From Neorhizobium alkalisoli (GTDB lineage Bacteria; Pseudomonadota; Alphaproteobacteria; Rhizobiales; Rhizobiaceae): 64,000 bases of DNA. The notes under the pieces are model-generated. The model saw only the letters and a list, made by a program, of their open reading frames with translations, made no database searches and was not told where the DNA came from. The DNA is taken from positions 372,001-436,000 of the forward strand of contig NZ_PVBN01000002.1 of the NCBI RefSeq assembly GCF_002968635.1, read 5' to 3'. The translations under genes were made by a program, and so were the position numbers. This document shows, in pieces, positions 47,531-54,975 of this stretch (position 1 is the stretch's first letter; each line of letters opens with the position of its first letter).

Positions 47531-47836
47531 TACGGTACTCCTATTGCGGCGGATGAACACTCGGACGACCGATAAGTTCCAATCTATTGCAATTTCCGCG
47601 TGAGCCGAACGGGCGCTCGGGATGTCGGGTAATGAATCGGCCAGCGCGCCGCAAATGCGGGTGGTGCCCGCGCTGGCCGTATTGCTGCCCTGCCGGATTG
47701 CAGGTGGTGCGGCAGCGTTGATAAAAGGCCGGCTCTACCCGAAGGGAGCGCGGCAAAAGCGCCTGCGACGGAACCCCGTAGGCGGACCGCCGCAGGCCTG
47801 AGCGGTGCCGGTCTAAGCGACGCCGCACCTGCCGTA
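47531..47836. ncRNA. 306-bp gene-free stretch with three similar asymmetric stem-loops
   Basis: No gene is seen. Element 1 (47639-47678): outer stem GGCCAGCGCG/CGCGCTGGCC enclosing CCGC-AAAT-GCGG and then GTGGTGCC. Element 2 (47684-47716): outer GCTGCC/GGCAGC enclosing CTGC-CGGATT-GCAG then GTGGTGC. Element 3 (47785-47813): outer GACCG/CGGTC enclosing CCGC-AGGCCTGA-GCGG then TGC. All have the inner hairpin flush with the 5' arm and an unpaired GTGGTGC/TGC bulge before the 3' arm. The change of inner stem from CCGC/GCGG to CTGC/GCAG keeps pairing. The strand of transcription, if any, is unknown. Confidence 0.4.
47556..47580 (-). promoter_or_regulatory. Candidate EcfG/RpoE2 promoter of the DUF4142 gene
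   Basis: On the minus strand GGAAC (47580-47576), 18 nt, then TT (47557-47556) within TGTT. The position suits a short leader before the start at 47530. Confidence 0.5.
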
Positions 47837-48181
47837 TCACGCGGCAGGATTGAAAACTGGTGGGGCGGCGCGGCTCAGAGCATGGCCCTGTACGCAACGG
47901 ACTGGACGGCCATGAGACTCGCCGATGATCTCAATCATGTAGACTTGCCTCCGGGTGCTGGTGGCGCTGCGGTCGATGACTACTCCGAGGAAATCGTGAA
48001 ACTGAACGTATGCGCCCAGGCGGAACTTGTATCGGCGGACCTCAACCGGTGGCGGGAGATCTCTGGGGCGCTGATAGCTGCCGTTGCCCATATTTGCGGG
48101 CGTGCCCGGCACGCCACCTCTCTTGATGAGACTGCGTGGCAGCAAGGTTCTGTCGGCGGTGATCTGGATGTGCATGTTCAT
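47837..48181 (-). CDS. Hypothetical protein, 114 aa
   Basis: From ATG 48181 with GAGGAG about 9 nt upstream; a longer open frame to 48256 exists but this start has the ribosome site. The central part (YKFRLGAYVQFHDFLGVVIDRSATSTRRQVYMIEIIG) is beta-rich with a G-x-V-x-FHDFLGVV turn like small SH3/KOW-type barrels, but I do not recognise a family. The C-terminus is basic and Pro-rich. Divergent from the small HTH gene, with an inverted repeat of 15 bp in the shared region. Confidence 0.6.
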   Translation of the reverse strand: MNMHIQITADRTLLPRSLIKRGGVPGTPANMGNGSYQRPRDLPPPVEVRRYKFRLGAYVQFHDFLGVVIDRSATSTRRQVYMIEIIGESHGRPVRCVQGHALSRAAPPVFNPAA

Positions 48182-48204
48182 GTTGGAACGCTCCTCGTGA
48201 GGTT

Positions 48205-48287
48205 GATTAATTTCGCTCAACACGATAACTAATAACACCAACGGGGACCGCGTCAAGCGTTTTTAATCACCATGAGCGAAATTAATC
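48205..48287. promoter_or_regulatory. 15-bp inverted repeat spanning the divergent promoter region
   Basis: GATTAATTTCGCTCA (48205-48219) and its exact reverse complement TGAGCGAAATTAATC (48273-48287) lie 53 bp apart. The right copy begins inside the start codon of the HTH gene, and the left copy lies 24 bp upstream of the divergent gene start. Likely binding sites for the HTH protein or another dimeric regulator. Confidence 0.6.
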
Positions 48288-48514
48288 ACGTCACCGGCAA
48301 GCAGCTTGCGGCCGCCCGAGCGCTACTGGGTATCGGCCAAGTGGAGTTAGCTAAAGCAGCGAACGTCTCCGCACCAACGCTCAGGCGGATGGAAGCCAGT
48401 CCAGGGGAGATCGAAGGTATGCGAAACAACGTGGCTGCCGTACTCCGTGCCCTGAACGACAAGAACATCGAGTTTATCGACGGCGGCGTCCGCCTTCGTG
48501 ACCGGCAAGCCTGA
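48272..48514 (+). CDS. Small XRE/Cro-type HTH regulator
   Basis: 80 residues from ATG 48272. The HTH is LAAARALLGIGQVELAKAANVSAPTLRRMEASPGE (about 12-46), followed by RNNVAAVLRALNDKNIEFIDGG, the usual tail of one-domain rhizobial XRE proteins. Probably represses its own gene and the divergent 114-aa gene through the 15-bp inverted repeat. No toxin partner is evident. Confidence 0.88.
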   Translation: MSEINHVTGKQLAAARALLGIGQVELAKAANVSAPTLRRMEASPGEIEGMRNNVAAVLRALNDKNIEFIDGGVRLRDRQA

Positions 48515-48649
48515 CACAAGCTTCTCGGAGCAATCTGCCTCCACGCCTCACCAGCGACAGCGACTACCTCCACACCACAGAGGGAATTGCAAAAAGGCCT
48601 TCGGCGTTCCTGCCGCTGGCAGATGTAGTCGTAGGTTGAGGAGGCGCAG

Positions 48650-48859
48650 ATGCGAAAATCCAGAGAAATCACCATTGGAAGAATCGAAAGCGCCATGCTG
48701 AAATGTGCGCTCCTGGTCGATCGCTACGGCGACGAGATGCAGCCGATGCTTGATCGGCTCGAGCGTGAGTGGCGTAACCGCATCAGGCCACCAGCGGTCG
48801 ATCGTGTAAAAGCGATGCTTGCCGAGCATCAGGCGGAGGCTGGCCGTGACCCAGCTTGA
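48650..48859 (+). CDS. Hypothetical protein, 69 aa
   Basis: From ATG 48650, with GAGGAGG at ideal spacing. Helical and highly charged (MRKSREITIGRIESAMLKCALLVDRYGDEM, then EREWRNRIRPPAVDRVKAML), no recognised domain. Its end overlaps the GTG start of the following broken HTH gene by 14 bp, suggesting coupled translation. Confidence 0.65.
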   Translation: MRKSREITIGRIESAMLKCALLVDRYGDEMQPMLDRLEREWRNRIRPPAVDRVKAMLAEHQAEAGRDPA

Positions 48860-49322
48860 TCATATCTACACTGCCGACTAGGCCGCAGAGCGTCTGCGTC
48901 TCACCACCAGAGGCGTCATCAAGCTTGGCCGCCAGCACGGCCTCTGCTCCCGCCGTGGTCGAGACTATCTCTTCAGCGAAAGCGATCTGCTAGCGCTCTG
49001 GGAAGTGATGAGGGAGCCGGCCAAGGCGCTGACGTCGCTTCTTTTCGCGGCAGTTAAACCCGCACTGTCAGATCATCGGTTGCGCGAGAGCCTGCTCAAA
49101 CAGACTACAAAGAAAAAAGGTCCTGGTCGGAAGCGTTGGGAAGACACTAACCGGAAGAACAAGGAGCTTCGCGAGGCAACGAAGGCAGCGATCGAGAAGT
49201 GGCGAAATGACCCGCCCTTAGATCACTCGAACCGTGATCCGGAGTACTGGACGGCCGATCGTAAAGATCGCCGTCGGTTGGAAAACCTGGCAAAGAAGAA
49301 GGGGTGGATGGCGAGGACATGA
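48846..49322 (+). pseudogene. Excisionase/MerR-like HTH gene with an internal TAG
   Basis: From GTG 48846 the frame reads MTQLDHIYTAD then TAG (48879-48881), then continues open for 146 codons: AAERLRLTTRGVIKLGRQHGLCSRRGRDYLFSESDLLALW, a winged-HTH of the AlpA/excisionase type, followed by a long basic helical tail (KKKGPGRKRWEDTNRKNKELREATK). The natural residue before AAERL in such proteins is Glu or Lys (GAG or AAG), one base from TAG. As sequenced it is disrupted, unless TAG is suppressed or translation restarts downstream (an in-frame ATG lies at 49005). Confidence 0.75.
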
Positions 49323-49436
49323 CAGAACGCTCAACGTTACAAAGCGGGTCTTCCCACCCAATTTACCACCCGTTACTATTCGAGCTCGACTTAAGCGCGA
49401 GTTTCTGTTTCCTTACGCTCGGGTCGGGGGATAATC

Positions 49437-49958
49437 ATGAACTTGAGAATTTTGGCCGTCGCCGTGTTGGCGGCATTTGTAACGGCGTGCCAAGGCGTGC
49501 AACACAGTACTCCAAGCGGACGCCCCGAAGTTACCGTCAAGGCTCCGGCCAAGGATGTAAAAACCGCCTTCGTCGGCACGCTAGCCAATTTCGGCTACGA
49601 AATTAGACGCGACACCGACTTCCAAATCGTTGTTGAGCGGCCAATCGACAATGTGATGGCCAACGTCCTTTTCTCCAGCAAATACGATCCCACTGTCGAG
49701 GGGCGCATCACCGCCACGGTGATGGATCTTGGCGGCACAACTCGCGTGACTGCAGATCTTGGTCTTGTTCGCAACGGTGGATCAGCGTTTGAAGCGGTGA
49801 CCAACGTCAACAATTCGCCAGACTCTCTTGGGGTTCAATCGCTCCTCAACGATATTAAGGCCGGTTTTGAAAGCGGGAAGAATCTCTCAGAGGTCATCGC
49901 GATCGCGTCCCAGCGATCAATTCGAGATCGCTCACTCGCGTTGGCTAAGAAGAACTAA
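49437..49958 (+). CDS. Predicted lipoprotein of unknown function
   Basis: 173 residues from ATG 49437, GGGGG upstream. Lipoprotein signal with lipobox FVTAC (Cys18). The mature part has AKDVKTAFVGTLANFGYEIRRDTDFQIVVERP, which resembles small alpha/beta outer-membrane-associated domains, and a later GRITATVMDLGGTTRVTADLGLV strand pair. No family is recognised. Monocistronic in the island. Confidence 0.8.
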   Translation: MNLRILAVAVLAAFVTACQGVQHSTPSGRPEVTVKAPAKDVKTAFVGTLANFGYEIRRDTDFQIVVERPIDNVMANVLFSSKYDPTVEGRITATVMDLGGTTRVTADLGLVRNGGSAFEAVTNVNNSPDSLGVQSLLNDIKAGFESGKNLSEVIAIASQRSIRDRSLALAKKN

Positions 49959-50048
49959 TGCGGCGCCCTTCCACGAAAACCCCGTACTTCTGCTAGTTGC
50001 GCCACCATCCGGCCTCGCTACTATCTCCGCGTGCAACAGGAGGTAGCT

Positions 50049-50330
50049 ATGACGGAAGAAGAGATCCCCAATTTTATACGAGACATTGTCGAAATCGGAT
50101 GCGACCCAATCGCGGTCCCTGGAGTCGGCTGGGTCATCGGCGACGCGGACTTGCCGGCAAAGAAGCGAAGGGCGGTTCAGCCTGAACTGGAGAGAATTTG
50201 CGAGGTGTATGGCGAGCGCGACCATCTGCGGAACGCCATAATGGCACACCTGATTTCGATCGGTCGGTACTATCTACCTCAGGTGCATAGCTCCCGACTG
50301 CGATACGCGCACAGACCAGAACATATATAG
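50049..50330 (+). CDS. Hypothetical protein, 93 aa
   Basis: From ATG 50049, AGGAGG at 5-nt spacing. Sequence MTEEEIPNFIRDIVEIGCDPIAVPGVGWVIGD and ELERICEVYGERDHLRNAIMAHLISIGRYY suggest a small alpha-helical cytosolic protein. Not recognised. Confidence 0.6.
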   Translation: MTEEEIPNFIRDIVEIGCDPIAVPGVGWVIGDADLPAKKRRAVQPELERICEVYGERDHLRNAIMAHLISIGRYYLPQVHSSRLRYAHRPEHI

Positions 50331-50447
50331 AATAATTTGCTCGTGGATTAAAAACACCGGCGACCAAGACCGCGATTATTCATTCCGTTCCGCAGTCTTC
50401 TCTTTCGGCAAGAAGGAACGAATCTTCAGCATGCCGGTTTGATAGAT

Positions 50448-50517
50448 GTCGCGAGGGGCAAACCCGTCCCCGTCCCCCTTAAGGTTTAAGCTTGTGCCCT
50501 ACGAGCACCCTCGCGAC
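50448..50517. repeat. 10-bp inverted repeat with a 50-nt loop in a convergent gap
   Basis: GTCGCGAGGG (50448-50457) and CCCTCGCGAC (50508-50517) between a plus-strand gene ending at 50330 and a minus-strand gene ending at 50528. Could be an unusual terminator or a small RNA stem; no T tract is adjacent. Confidence 0.35.
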
Positions 50518-50527
50518 GCCCCTCAAT

Positions 50528-50899
50528 TCAAGGCTTAGATTTTCCGGGCACCTTTGCCGGCGCGGGGTTGTTGCAGCCCTTCGACATCATAGCCGACTGT
50601 ATCGCCTGGACCTTACCCTTAGATACCGAGACCTGACCTTCCTTATCCCCGCCGAAGGTGGAGGACATGGGAACGCCAATAAGGAAAACACCGAACGCAT
50701 CACCTGTGGCGGCGTCGTGCTGTTGCTTAGAAACGGCTGAGAGCGCAGCCTGCTCCTTGATCAGTTCCTGAGCTAGTTGCTCGCAGGAATAACTCGTGTA
50801 CGCCGCCATCGGAATGTCAGTGGGAACGATTGCATCCGGTCGCTTGGCACACGCCGAAAGAGCCAGCGCGAGCGCCAGCGGCACAATAATTTTTGTCAT
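50528..50899 (-). CDS. Predicted small lipoprotein
   Basis: 123 residues. Signal MTKIIVPLALALALSAC with lipobox LSAC (Cys17). The mature part begins AKRPDAIVPTDIPMAAYTSYSCEQLAQELIKEQAALSAVSKQQHDAATGDAFGVFLIGVPMSSTFGGDKEGQVS, the pattern of small rhizobial and phage-borne lipoproteins with a conserved SYSCEQLAQE and a Gly-rich FGVFLIGVPMSS segment. It probably sits in the envelope. Function unknown. Confidence 0.82.
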   Translation of the reverse strand: MTKIIVPLALALALSACAKRPDAIVPTDIPMAAYTSYSCEQLAQELIKEQAALSAVSKQQHDAATGDAFGVFLIGVPMSSTFGGDKEGQVSVSKGKVQAIQSAMMSKGCNNPAPAKVPGKSKP

Positions 50900-51003
50900 G
50901 AATACCCCCTAATTTGCCCGGGCAGAGATAATCATGATTCATCCTTAAGTGGAAGTGGCCCGACAGTCCTTGCCTCCCGCCTCACCGACTCTATGTCGGA
51001 CTG

Positions 51004-51240
51004 ATGTTCGACATCCCTCCTCCCACGGTTCCACTTCGCGATGAAAACCGCGCGCTCCTGTGCCAGATGGCGATCGAGTTGTCACTTCAGGATCTCGTCG
51101 ATGCTGCGATCAAGGCAGGCTGGAACGAAACCGAGGTACTAGGCGCGATTATCGAGGTCGCCGACAACCTAATGCTGGCCCATGGAGCGAATGCCGAGCT
51201 CAACGCGATGCTGAAGGCTTTGAGGCGCGGTCTGGAATAA
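51004..51240 (+). CDS. Hypothetical protein, 78 aa
   Basis: From ATG 51004; no clear ribosome site. Helical sequence with DLVDAAIKAGWNETEVLGAIIEVADNLMLAHGANAELNAMLKAL. Not recognised. A small hairpin (51251-51266) follows. Confidence 0.55.
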   Translation: MFDIPPPTVPLRDENRALLCQMAIELSLQDLVDAAIKAGWNETEVLGAIIEVADNLMLAHGANAELNAMLKALRRGLE

Positions 51241-51250
51241 CCAAAGAAAT

Positions 51251-51266
51251 GCCCGCCGAAGCGGGC
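51251..51266 (+). terminator. Possible terminator hairpin
   Basis: GCCCGC-CGAA-GCGGGC, 10 bp after the stop of the 78-aa gene. Followed by AAAAATT rather than a T tract, so weak. Confidence 0.35.
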
Positions 51267-51390
51267 AAAAATTAGGGGACGGGAACAGCGACCCAACCTT
51301 CAAAACGTAGGGCGATCTGGAGAGCCTTGGATCGTCGTTCGGGCATCGAACCATGAGCAGAACAAAACGTTCCCCGGGTGCGGGAGAATT

Positions 51391-52446
51391 TTAGTCGGGC
51401 AGCCGGTAGAGTTCGCCCGCGTCATCAGGATCGCGCAGCCCCTTGAACGAGGGATGCCGGAGCTTCCCGTCACTCGTCCACGCCCGGTATTCGATCTCGG
51501 CGACGTAGGCAGGCCCGGTCATGACGAGGTTCTTGCCTGGGACACGATCGACCGGCACGCGCGTCTTCACCTTGTCGAGCATCTTTTTCAACGAGCGGGC
51601 GACGTCGTGCTTGAAGCCCGTCCCGACACTGCCGACATATTTGTATCCATCCCGGTACCGTGCAGCCAACAGCAGACTGGCAACTGCGCCTGGCATAGCC
51701 GTAGACGGCTCGTAGCCGATGATTGCAAAGCTGTCGCGCTGGACGCATTTAATCTTCAGCCAGTCACCTGTTCGACCGGAACGATACGGGCTGTCCCGAT
51801 GCTTGGCGATGATGCTTTCAAGTCCGAGGCGGCAGGCGTGATTGAGGAGATCGTTCGGATCGGCGTCAAACTCCTCCGAGAGGCGGATCGCGCCCTCGTC
51901 CCTTGGAACCACATCTTCGAGCAGATGCCGGCGCACCCGGTATTCGGTTCCTCGCAGATCGTGCCCGTCGAGGTAGAGGAGATCAAAGGCATAGAGAAGA
52001 GAGTTTCGCGAGGGGAGCTTGCCGCCGGATTTGCGGGATGCGCCGAGCGAATTTTGTAGGAGACCGAAGTCGGATGGTCCCTGCTCATCGAGCACAACGG
52101 CCTCACCGTCAAGGATCATCGTCGTTTGGCCGAGGGCCTTAGCTGCATCCGCGATCGCCGGGAACCTGTGCGTCCAGTCATGACCGCCGCGAGTGATGAT
52201 CCGTACGCCGCTCGGTTCAATGTGAACTGCAATCCGATAGCCGTCCCACTTGATCTCATAGGACCAGTCGGGCCCGCGCGGGGGTTTGCTCTTCAGGAGC
52301 GCGAGACATGGCTCCACCCTCTCCGGCATAGGATCGAACGGCAAATGCGGCTGCTCGGGATCGCGCCTTTTGACCGGCCGGCTTTGCAGCGGCAGGTTCT
52401 CGTCAGTCAGGAGAGGCTTGGATGGCTTCCGAGGGCGCTTTGGCAT
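51391..52446 (-). CDS. Stand-alone LigD-type ATP-dependent DNA ligase
   Basis: 351 residues from ATG 52446. Nucleotidyltransferase motif I EIKWDGYR (catalytic Lys), ILDGEAVVLDEQG, YAFDLLYLDGHDLRG, SIIAKHRDSPYRSGRTGDWLKIKC (motifs IV-V), and a C-terminal OB domain ending SFKGLRDPDDAGELYRLPD. This corresponds to the ligase module of LigD (NHEJ) without the polymerase and phosphoesterase domains; no Ku gene is in the window. In the island it may serve element circularisation or repair. Confidence 0.9.
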   Translation of the reverse strand: MPKRPRKPSKPLLTDENLPLQSRPVKRRDPEQPHLPFDPMPERVEPCLALLKSKPPRGPDWSYEIKWDGYRIAVHIEPSGVRIITRGGHDWTHRFPAIADAAKALGQTTMILDGEAVVLDEQGPSDFGLLQNSLGASRKSGGKLPSRNSLLYAFDLLYLDGHDLRGTEYRVRRHLLEDVVPRDEGAIRLSEEFDADPNDLLNHACRLGLESIIAKHRDSPYRSGRTGDWLKIKCVQRDSFAIIGYEPSTAMPGAVASLLLAARYRDGYKYVGSVGTGFKHDVARSLKKMLDKVKTRVPVDRVPGKNLVMTGPAYVAEIEYRAWTSDGKLRHPSFKGLRDPDDAGELYRLPD

Positions 52447-52552
52447 GCGCCCATTCCACCAGCGAATTCTTAAAAAGGAATTCACCTTGACTCATCAGAT
52501 CGGATGAGAACATCAATAGAACGAATATCGTCCAAACGTTGTTTTTCCACAG

Positions 52553-52870
52553 TTGTCCACAGCATGGCAGAAGAAATACCGCTGGGTGCGGACCTGGCCG
52601 GACGACCGAGGCTTAGATGGAAAGCCGCTGGAAGATTATTCAGCCTATGACGGTGGGCAATATGCGGGGAGAATTCGGCTGGACCAGGAGACCTTGAAGA
52701 AAGGTCAGTGGCAGTGGTCGGGAGCGTACCCGAAAGGATGGCGTGGGTCGCCCATCATGCCGAACGCTGGATTTGCGCCGACGGCGGCCGACGCGGCGCG
52801 CACCGTCGAGGAGTATTGGGACGCAATGAAAAAGAAGAACAACATACTAAGAGCAAATGCCACGTCATAG
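52553..52870 (+). CDS. Hypothetical protein, 105 aa
   Basis: TTG start at 52553, the only early in-frame start. YRWVRTWPDDRGLDGKPLEDYSAYDGGQYAGRIRLDQETLKKGQWQWSG and FAPTAADAARTVEEYWDAMKK look like a compact WxWxG beta protein that recurs in rhizobial accessory DNA, by recollection. Divergent from the ligase gene. Confidence 0.6.
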   Translation: MSTAWQKKYRWVRTWPDDRGLDGKPLEDYSAYDGGQYAGRIRLDQETLKKGQWQWSGAYPKGWRGSPIMPNAGFAPTAADAARTVEEYWDAMKKKNNILRANATS

Positions 52871-52932
52871 CCGAAGCTAACCTGACACCTCAGCATCTTT
52901 TCCGCGAATAATATTTGTTGTATCGCGTGAGC

Positions 52933-53262
52933 ATGGACAAGATAGAGCGCGACAACTTGATTGTTCGGATGAGGGCCCTGGGCGCCTCGCCCAGCTCCAT
53001 TGCGCAAAAGATCGGCATACCCTTATCTAGGGTTCAGACCGCGTTACGGAGTCACTCTTTCTGTATCACTGCACTCCGGCCGCCGGCGGGGATGAGCGTG
53101 AAAACTGCATGGCGGATATACGTTACTTTAGGCGATTGGCCGTCCGATGAAACAGTGGAGAAGCTCGCTGGACGAATGGAGCAATTCATGCGAGCGCCCG
53201 GAACACGTCTGAAAGATTGGGACGAGTATCGGATGTGGCTGGCCCGCTACGGATATCAATGA
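52933..53262 (+). CDS. Hypothetical protein with an N-terminal HTH-like segment
   Basis: 109 residues from ATG 52933 (GTG 52927 possible). LIVRMRALGASPSSIAQKIGIPLSRVQTALRSH resembles a recombinase/transposase-type HTH that decides when to bind DNA; the rest (KLAGRMEQFMRAPGTRLKDWDEYRMWLARYGYQ) is not recognised. Confidence 0.55.
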   Translation: MDKIERDNLIVRMRALGASPSSIAQKIGIPLSRVQTALRSHSFCITALRPPAGMSVKTAWRIYVTLGDWPSDETVEKLAGRMEQFMRAPGTRLKDWDEYRMWLARYGYQ

Positions 53263-53296
53263 GCGAAGCCGTAAGAACACGAAAAACAGCTGAAAC

Positions 53297-53548
53297 ATGG
53301 ATGATGCAAATATCATAGCGGAAATCGAAGAGATTATCCGAACCGTACCCGATGTTCATCATCCTTGGCGGGCCAAGGAGCATTACGAGTGGCTAGGTAG
53401 AGTAAAAGAAGTACTCGAACATTCGGAGGTAGGTAAGGGCAAGGAAGCCCGTGTCTTGATTGCGCAGGCTCTTAGCAGCAGAGCTTCAAGTACGTCCAGG
53501 GCGCAGATCTTAATAATGCTAAAAGGCGCACTACAACGCCTACGGTGA
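53297..53548 (+). CDS. Hypothetical protein, 83 aa
   Basis: From ATG 53297, weak ribosome site. Helical (MDDANIIAEIEEIIRTVPDVHHPWRAKEHYEWLGRVKEVLEH, then ARVLIAQALSS). Composition is plausible for an AT-richer island gene but no family is recognised. Confidence 0.5.
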   Translation: MDDANIIAEIEEIIRTVPDVHHPWRAKEHYEWLGRVKEVLEHSEVGKGKEARVLIAQALSSRASSTSRAQILIMLKGALQRLR

Positions 53549-53642
53549 AAATCACGATGAATTGATCCGCACGCTAAAACACTGGCCTCGGCAAGTAGTT
53601 GTTCTACCTTTTGCTTGATGGAAATAGCGCGGGTCGATCTGG

Positions 53643-53789
53643 ATGGAATCTGACGTGGTTGCGACTACCCTATGTCTCGGTGAGAGGACGCCGTTTTCCA
53701 CATACGTAATGATTGCTGCCGCTTCATGTATGGCGGTCATCGGAATTTTACTCTTTCTCGCTAACCGTCAGCCTCCGCCTCCGAACTAG
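53643..53789 (+). CDS. 48-residue single-span membrane protein
   Basis: A short frame from ATG 53643 to TAG 53789. One clear helix (YVMIAAASCMAVIGILLFLA, about residues 21-40) and a Pro-rich tail. The ribosome site is weak. It may belong with the divergent holin-like gene, as small spanins or antiholins often do, but this is inference. Confidence 0.4.
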   Translation: MESDVVATTLCLGERTPFSTYVMIAAASCMAVIGILLFLANRQPPPPN

Positions 53790-53908
53790 CCCTGTGCTCC
53801 TTAGGTGCCCCCAAAAGCACCTAGCTCGGACGGTATGCGACACGCATCTGTCGCGCAGCGTTTCCCCTGTAGTAAGCAAGGCTGCCAAACAGACTGTTGC
53901 GGACCGAG

Positions 53909-53923
53909 CGGGAAAAACGGTCG
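53909..53923 (+). repeat. Repeat A, 15 bp, identical to 54961-54975
   Basis: CGGGAAAAACGGTCG, in a context ACAGACTG-N...-CG-repeat-N...-GTTTA that is also similar at the second copy. Intergenic in both places; candidate element promoter or regulator site. Confidence 0.5.
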
Positions 53924-53939
53924 ATCCGCCTTTTTGGGT

Positions 53940-54320
53940 TTATCGACTAGGGGATGGCCGCCCACTCTCCAATCGCTGCAGGATCTCTTTCACGACCCGG
54001 ATATCTGTTCCGAGAGAATTGAGCGTCGTCTCAAGGGATCGCATGGAAACAGACGCATCACTGGCCTGTTTTTCTACTGTAGATAGGCGGAGCTCCTGAA
54101 TGTCGAGGACCCGCATCGACCCTTCGACCGCGGTCAGGCGCTTATCCAGGCGCTCGATTGATAGAGAGTTATCTTCCGATCTGCGTTGAACATCATTCCA
54201 AGTAGCTCCCCATGCCGCAATGCCCCCGGCAAACCCGCATAGAATTACTACTGTATTTAGGTTCCACTCCCATTTCCAGGCTGGTGCTTTAACCGTTGTC
54301 ATATCGTTGTTCCCTGCCAT
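53940..54320 (-). CDS. Holin-like/phage-accessory membrane coiled-coil protein
   Basis: 126 residues from ATG 54320 (ATG 54302 possible). One transmembrane helix (about 22-42, VVILCGFAGGIAAWGATW) followed by a coiled coil (SIERLDKRLTAVEGSMRVLDIQELRLSTVEKQ...LGTDIRVVKEILQRLES). This layout is common next to lysis or tail genes in prophages. The exact role is not provable. Confidence 0.68.
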   Translation of the reverse strand: MAGNNDMTTVKAPAWKWEWNLNTVVILCGFAGGIAAWGATWNDVQRRSEDNSLSIERLDKRLTAVEGSMRVLDIQELRLSTVEKQASDASVSMRSLETTLNSLGTDIRVVKEILQRLESGRPSPSR

Positions 54321-54447
54321 CAGTCCCCAGGCCCTTTCAATGCTTCATCAGGTAGTGCGTGCCGCGTGAGCGCAAGGTGGCGCGATTGCAGCCTCTGTAC
54401 GCTCGAATTCGTTCAATCTGTCGAGAATCTGCGGTATCCTCTCCTCC

Positions 54448-54645
54448 ATGATCTGCCGCCGCTGTAGAGACACTGGATGGGTTTGCGAGGAGCATTCGGA
54501 CCGGCCTTGGACCGGAGTGCATGGTTGCGGCTGTGGAGCGGCTGGGATGCCCTGCCCTGATTGCAACGAGACCGGAAAGAGCTTTCCCGATGTGTCGAAG
54601 GTGTTTCGATCGGTTACGGATGTGGCCGGGAAGAAGGTGAACTGA
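54448..54645 (+). CDS. Small Cys-rich zinc-ribbon-like protein
   Basis: 65 residues from ATG 54448. Cysteine pattern CRRC...GWVC...GCGCGAAGMPCPDC, similar to DnaJ-type CxxCxGxG units and to small rhizobial phage-region proteins I recall. Probably binds zinc. No ribosome site stands out. Function unknown. Confidence 0.6.
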   Translation: MICRRCRDTGWVCEEHSDRPWTGVHGCGCGAAGMPCPDCNETGKSFPDVSKVFRSVTDVAGKKVN

Positions 54646-54706
54646 CCCGGACAAAGTGGTTAGGGCGATGGGTGGAACAGAGACATGCCCTTAAAAGTTC
54701 TGCGGC

Positions 54707-54895
54707 ATGCCACTGACGCACCACGAGAGACAAGAGACCTTCGAGGAAGGGAAGCGTGCCGCCTCCCTCAAACAAAGCTCTATCGTTTGCCCCTATCTGG
54801 ATGACGAGACCACAGAGCGCTGCGCCATCTGGATGGCCGGTTACCGGTCCTTCAAGGGCGACGATGCGAACTACGCGGAGAGCCTACTCCTTTAA
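54707..54895 (+). CDS. Ribosome modulation factor/CrpP-like small protein
   Basis: 62 residues. The pattern EEGKRAASLKQSSIVCPYLDDETTERCAIWMAGYRS (EG-x-x-A, CPY, then W-x-x-GY) is that of RMF and CrpP-family proteins. RMF dimerises 70S ribosomes in stationary phase; CrpP has been reported as a quinolone-modifying protein from a plasmid, although that activity is disputed. Start at ATG 54707 fits the family. Carried by the island. Confidence 0.65.
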   Translation: MPLTHHERQETFEEGKRAASLKQSSIVCPYLDDETTERCAIWMAGYRSFKGDDANYAESLLL

Positions 54896-54960
54896 GTCTG
54901 TTGCTTTCCCCGGTCGGACGTGACCCTATCAAGTTCTCGACAGACTGCTTAGGGCTCGAA

Positions 54961-54975
54961 CGGGAAAAACGGTCG
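54961..54975 (+). repeat. Repeat B, 15 bp, identical to 53909-53923
   Basis: CGGGAAAAACGGTCG, about 136 bp upstream of the small sigma-like gene. Confidence 0.5.

Noticed and set aside
47882..48232. 116-codon plus-strand frame
   Set aside because: It mirrors the minus-strand 114-aa gene, which has a good ribosome site; this one has none.
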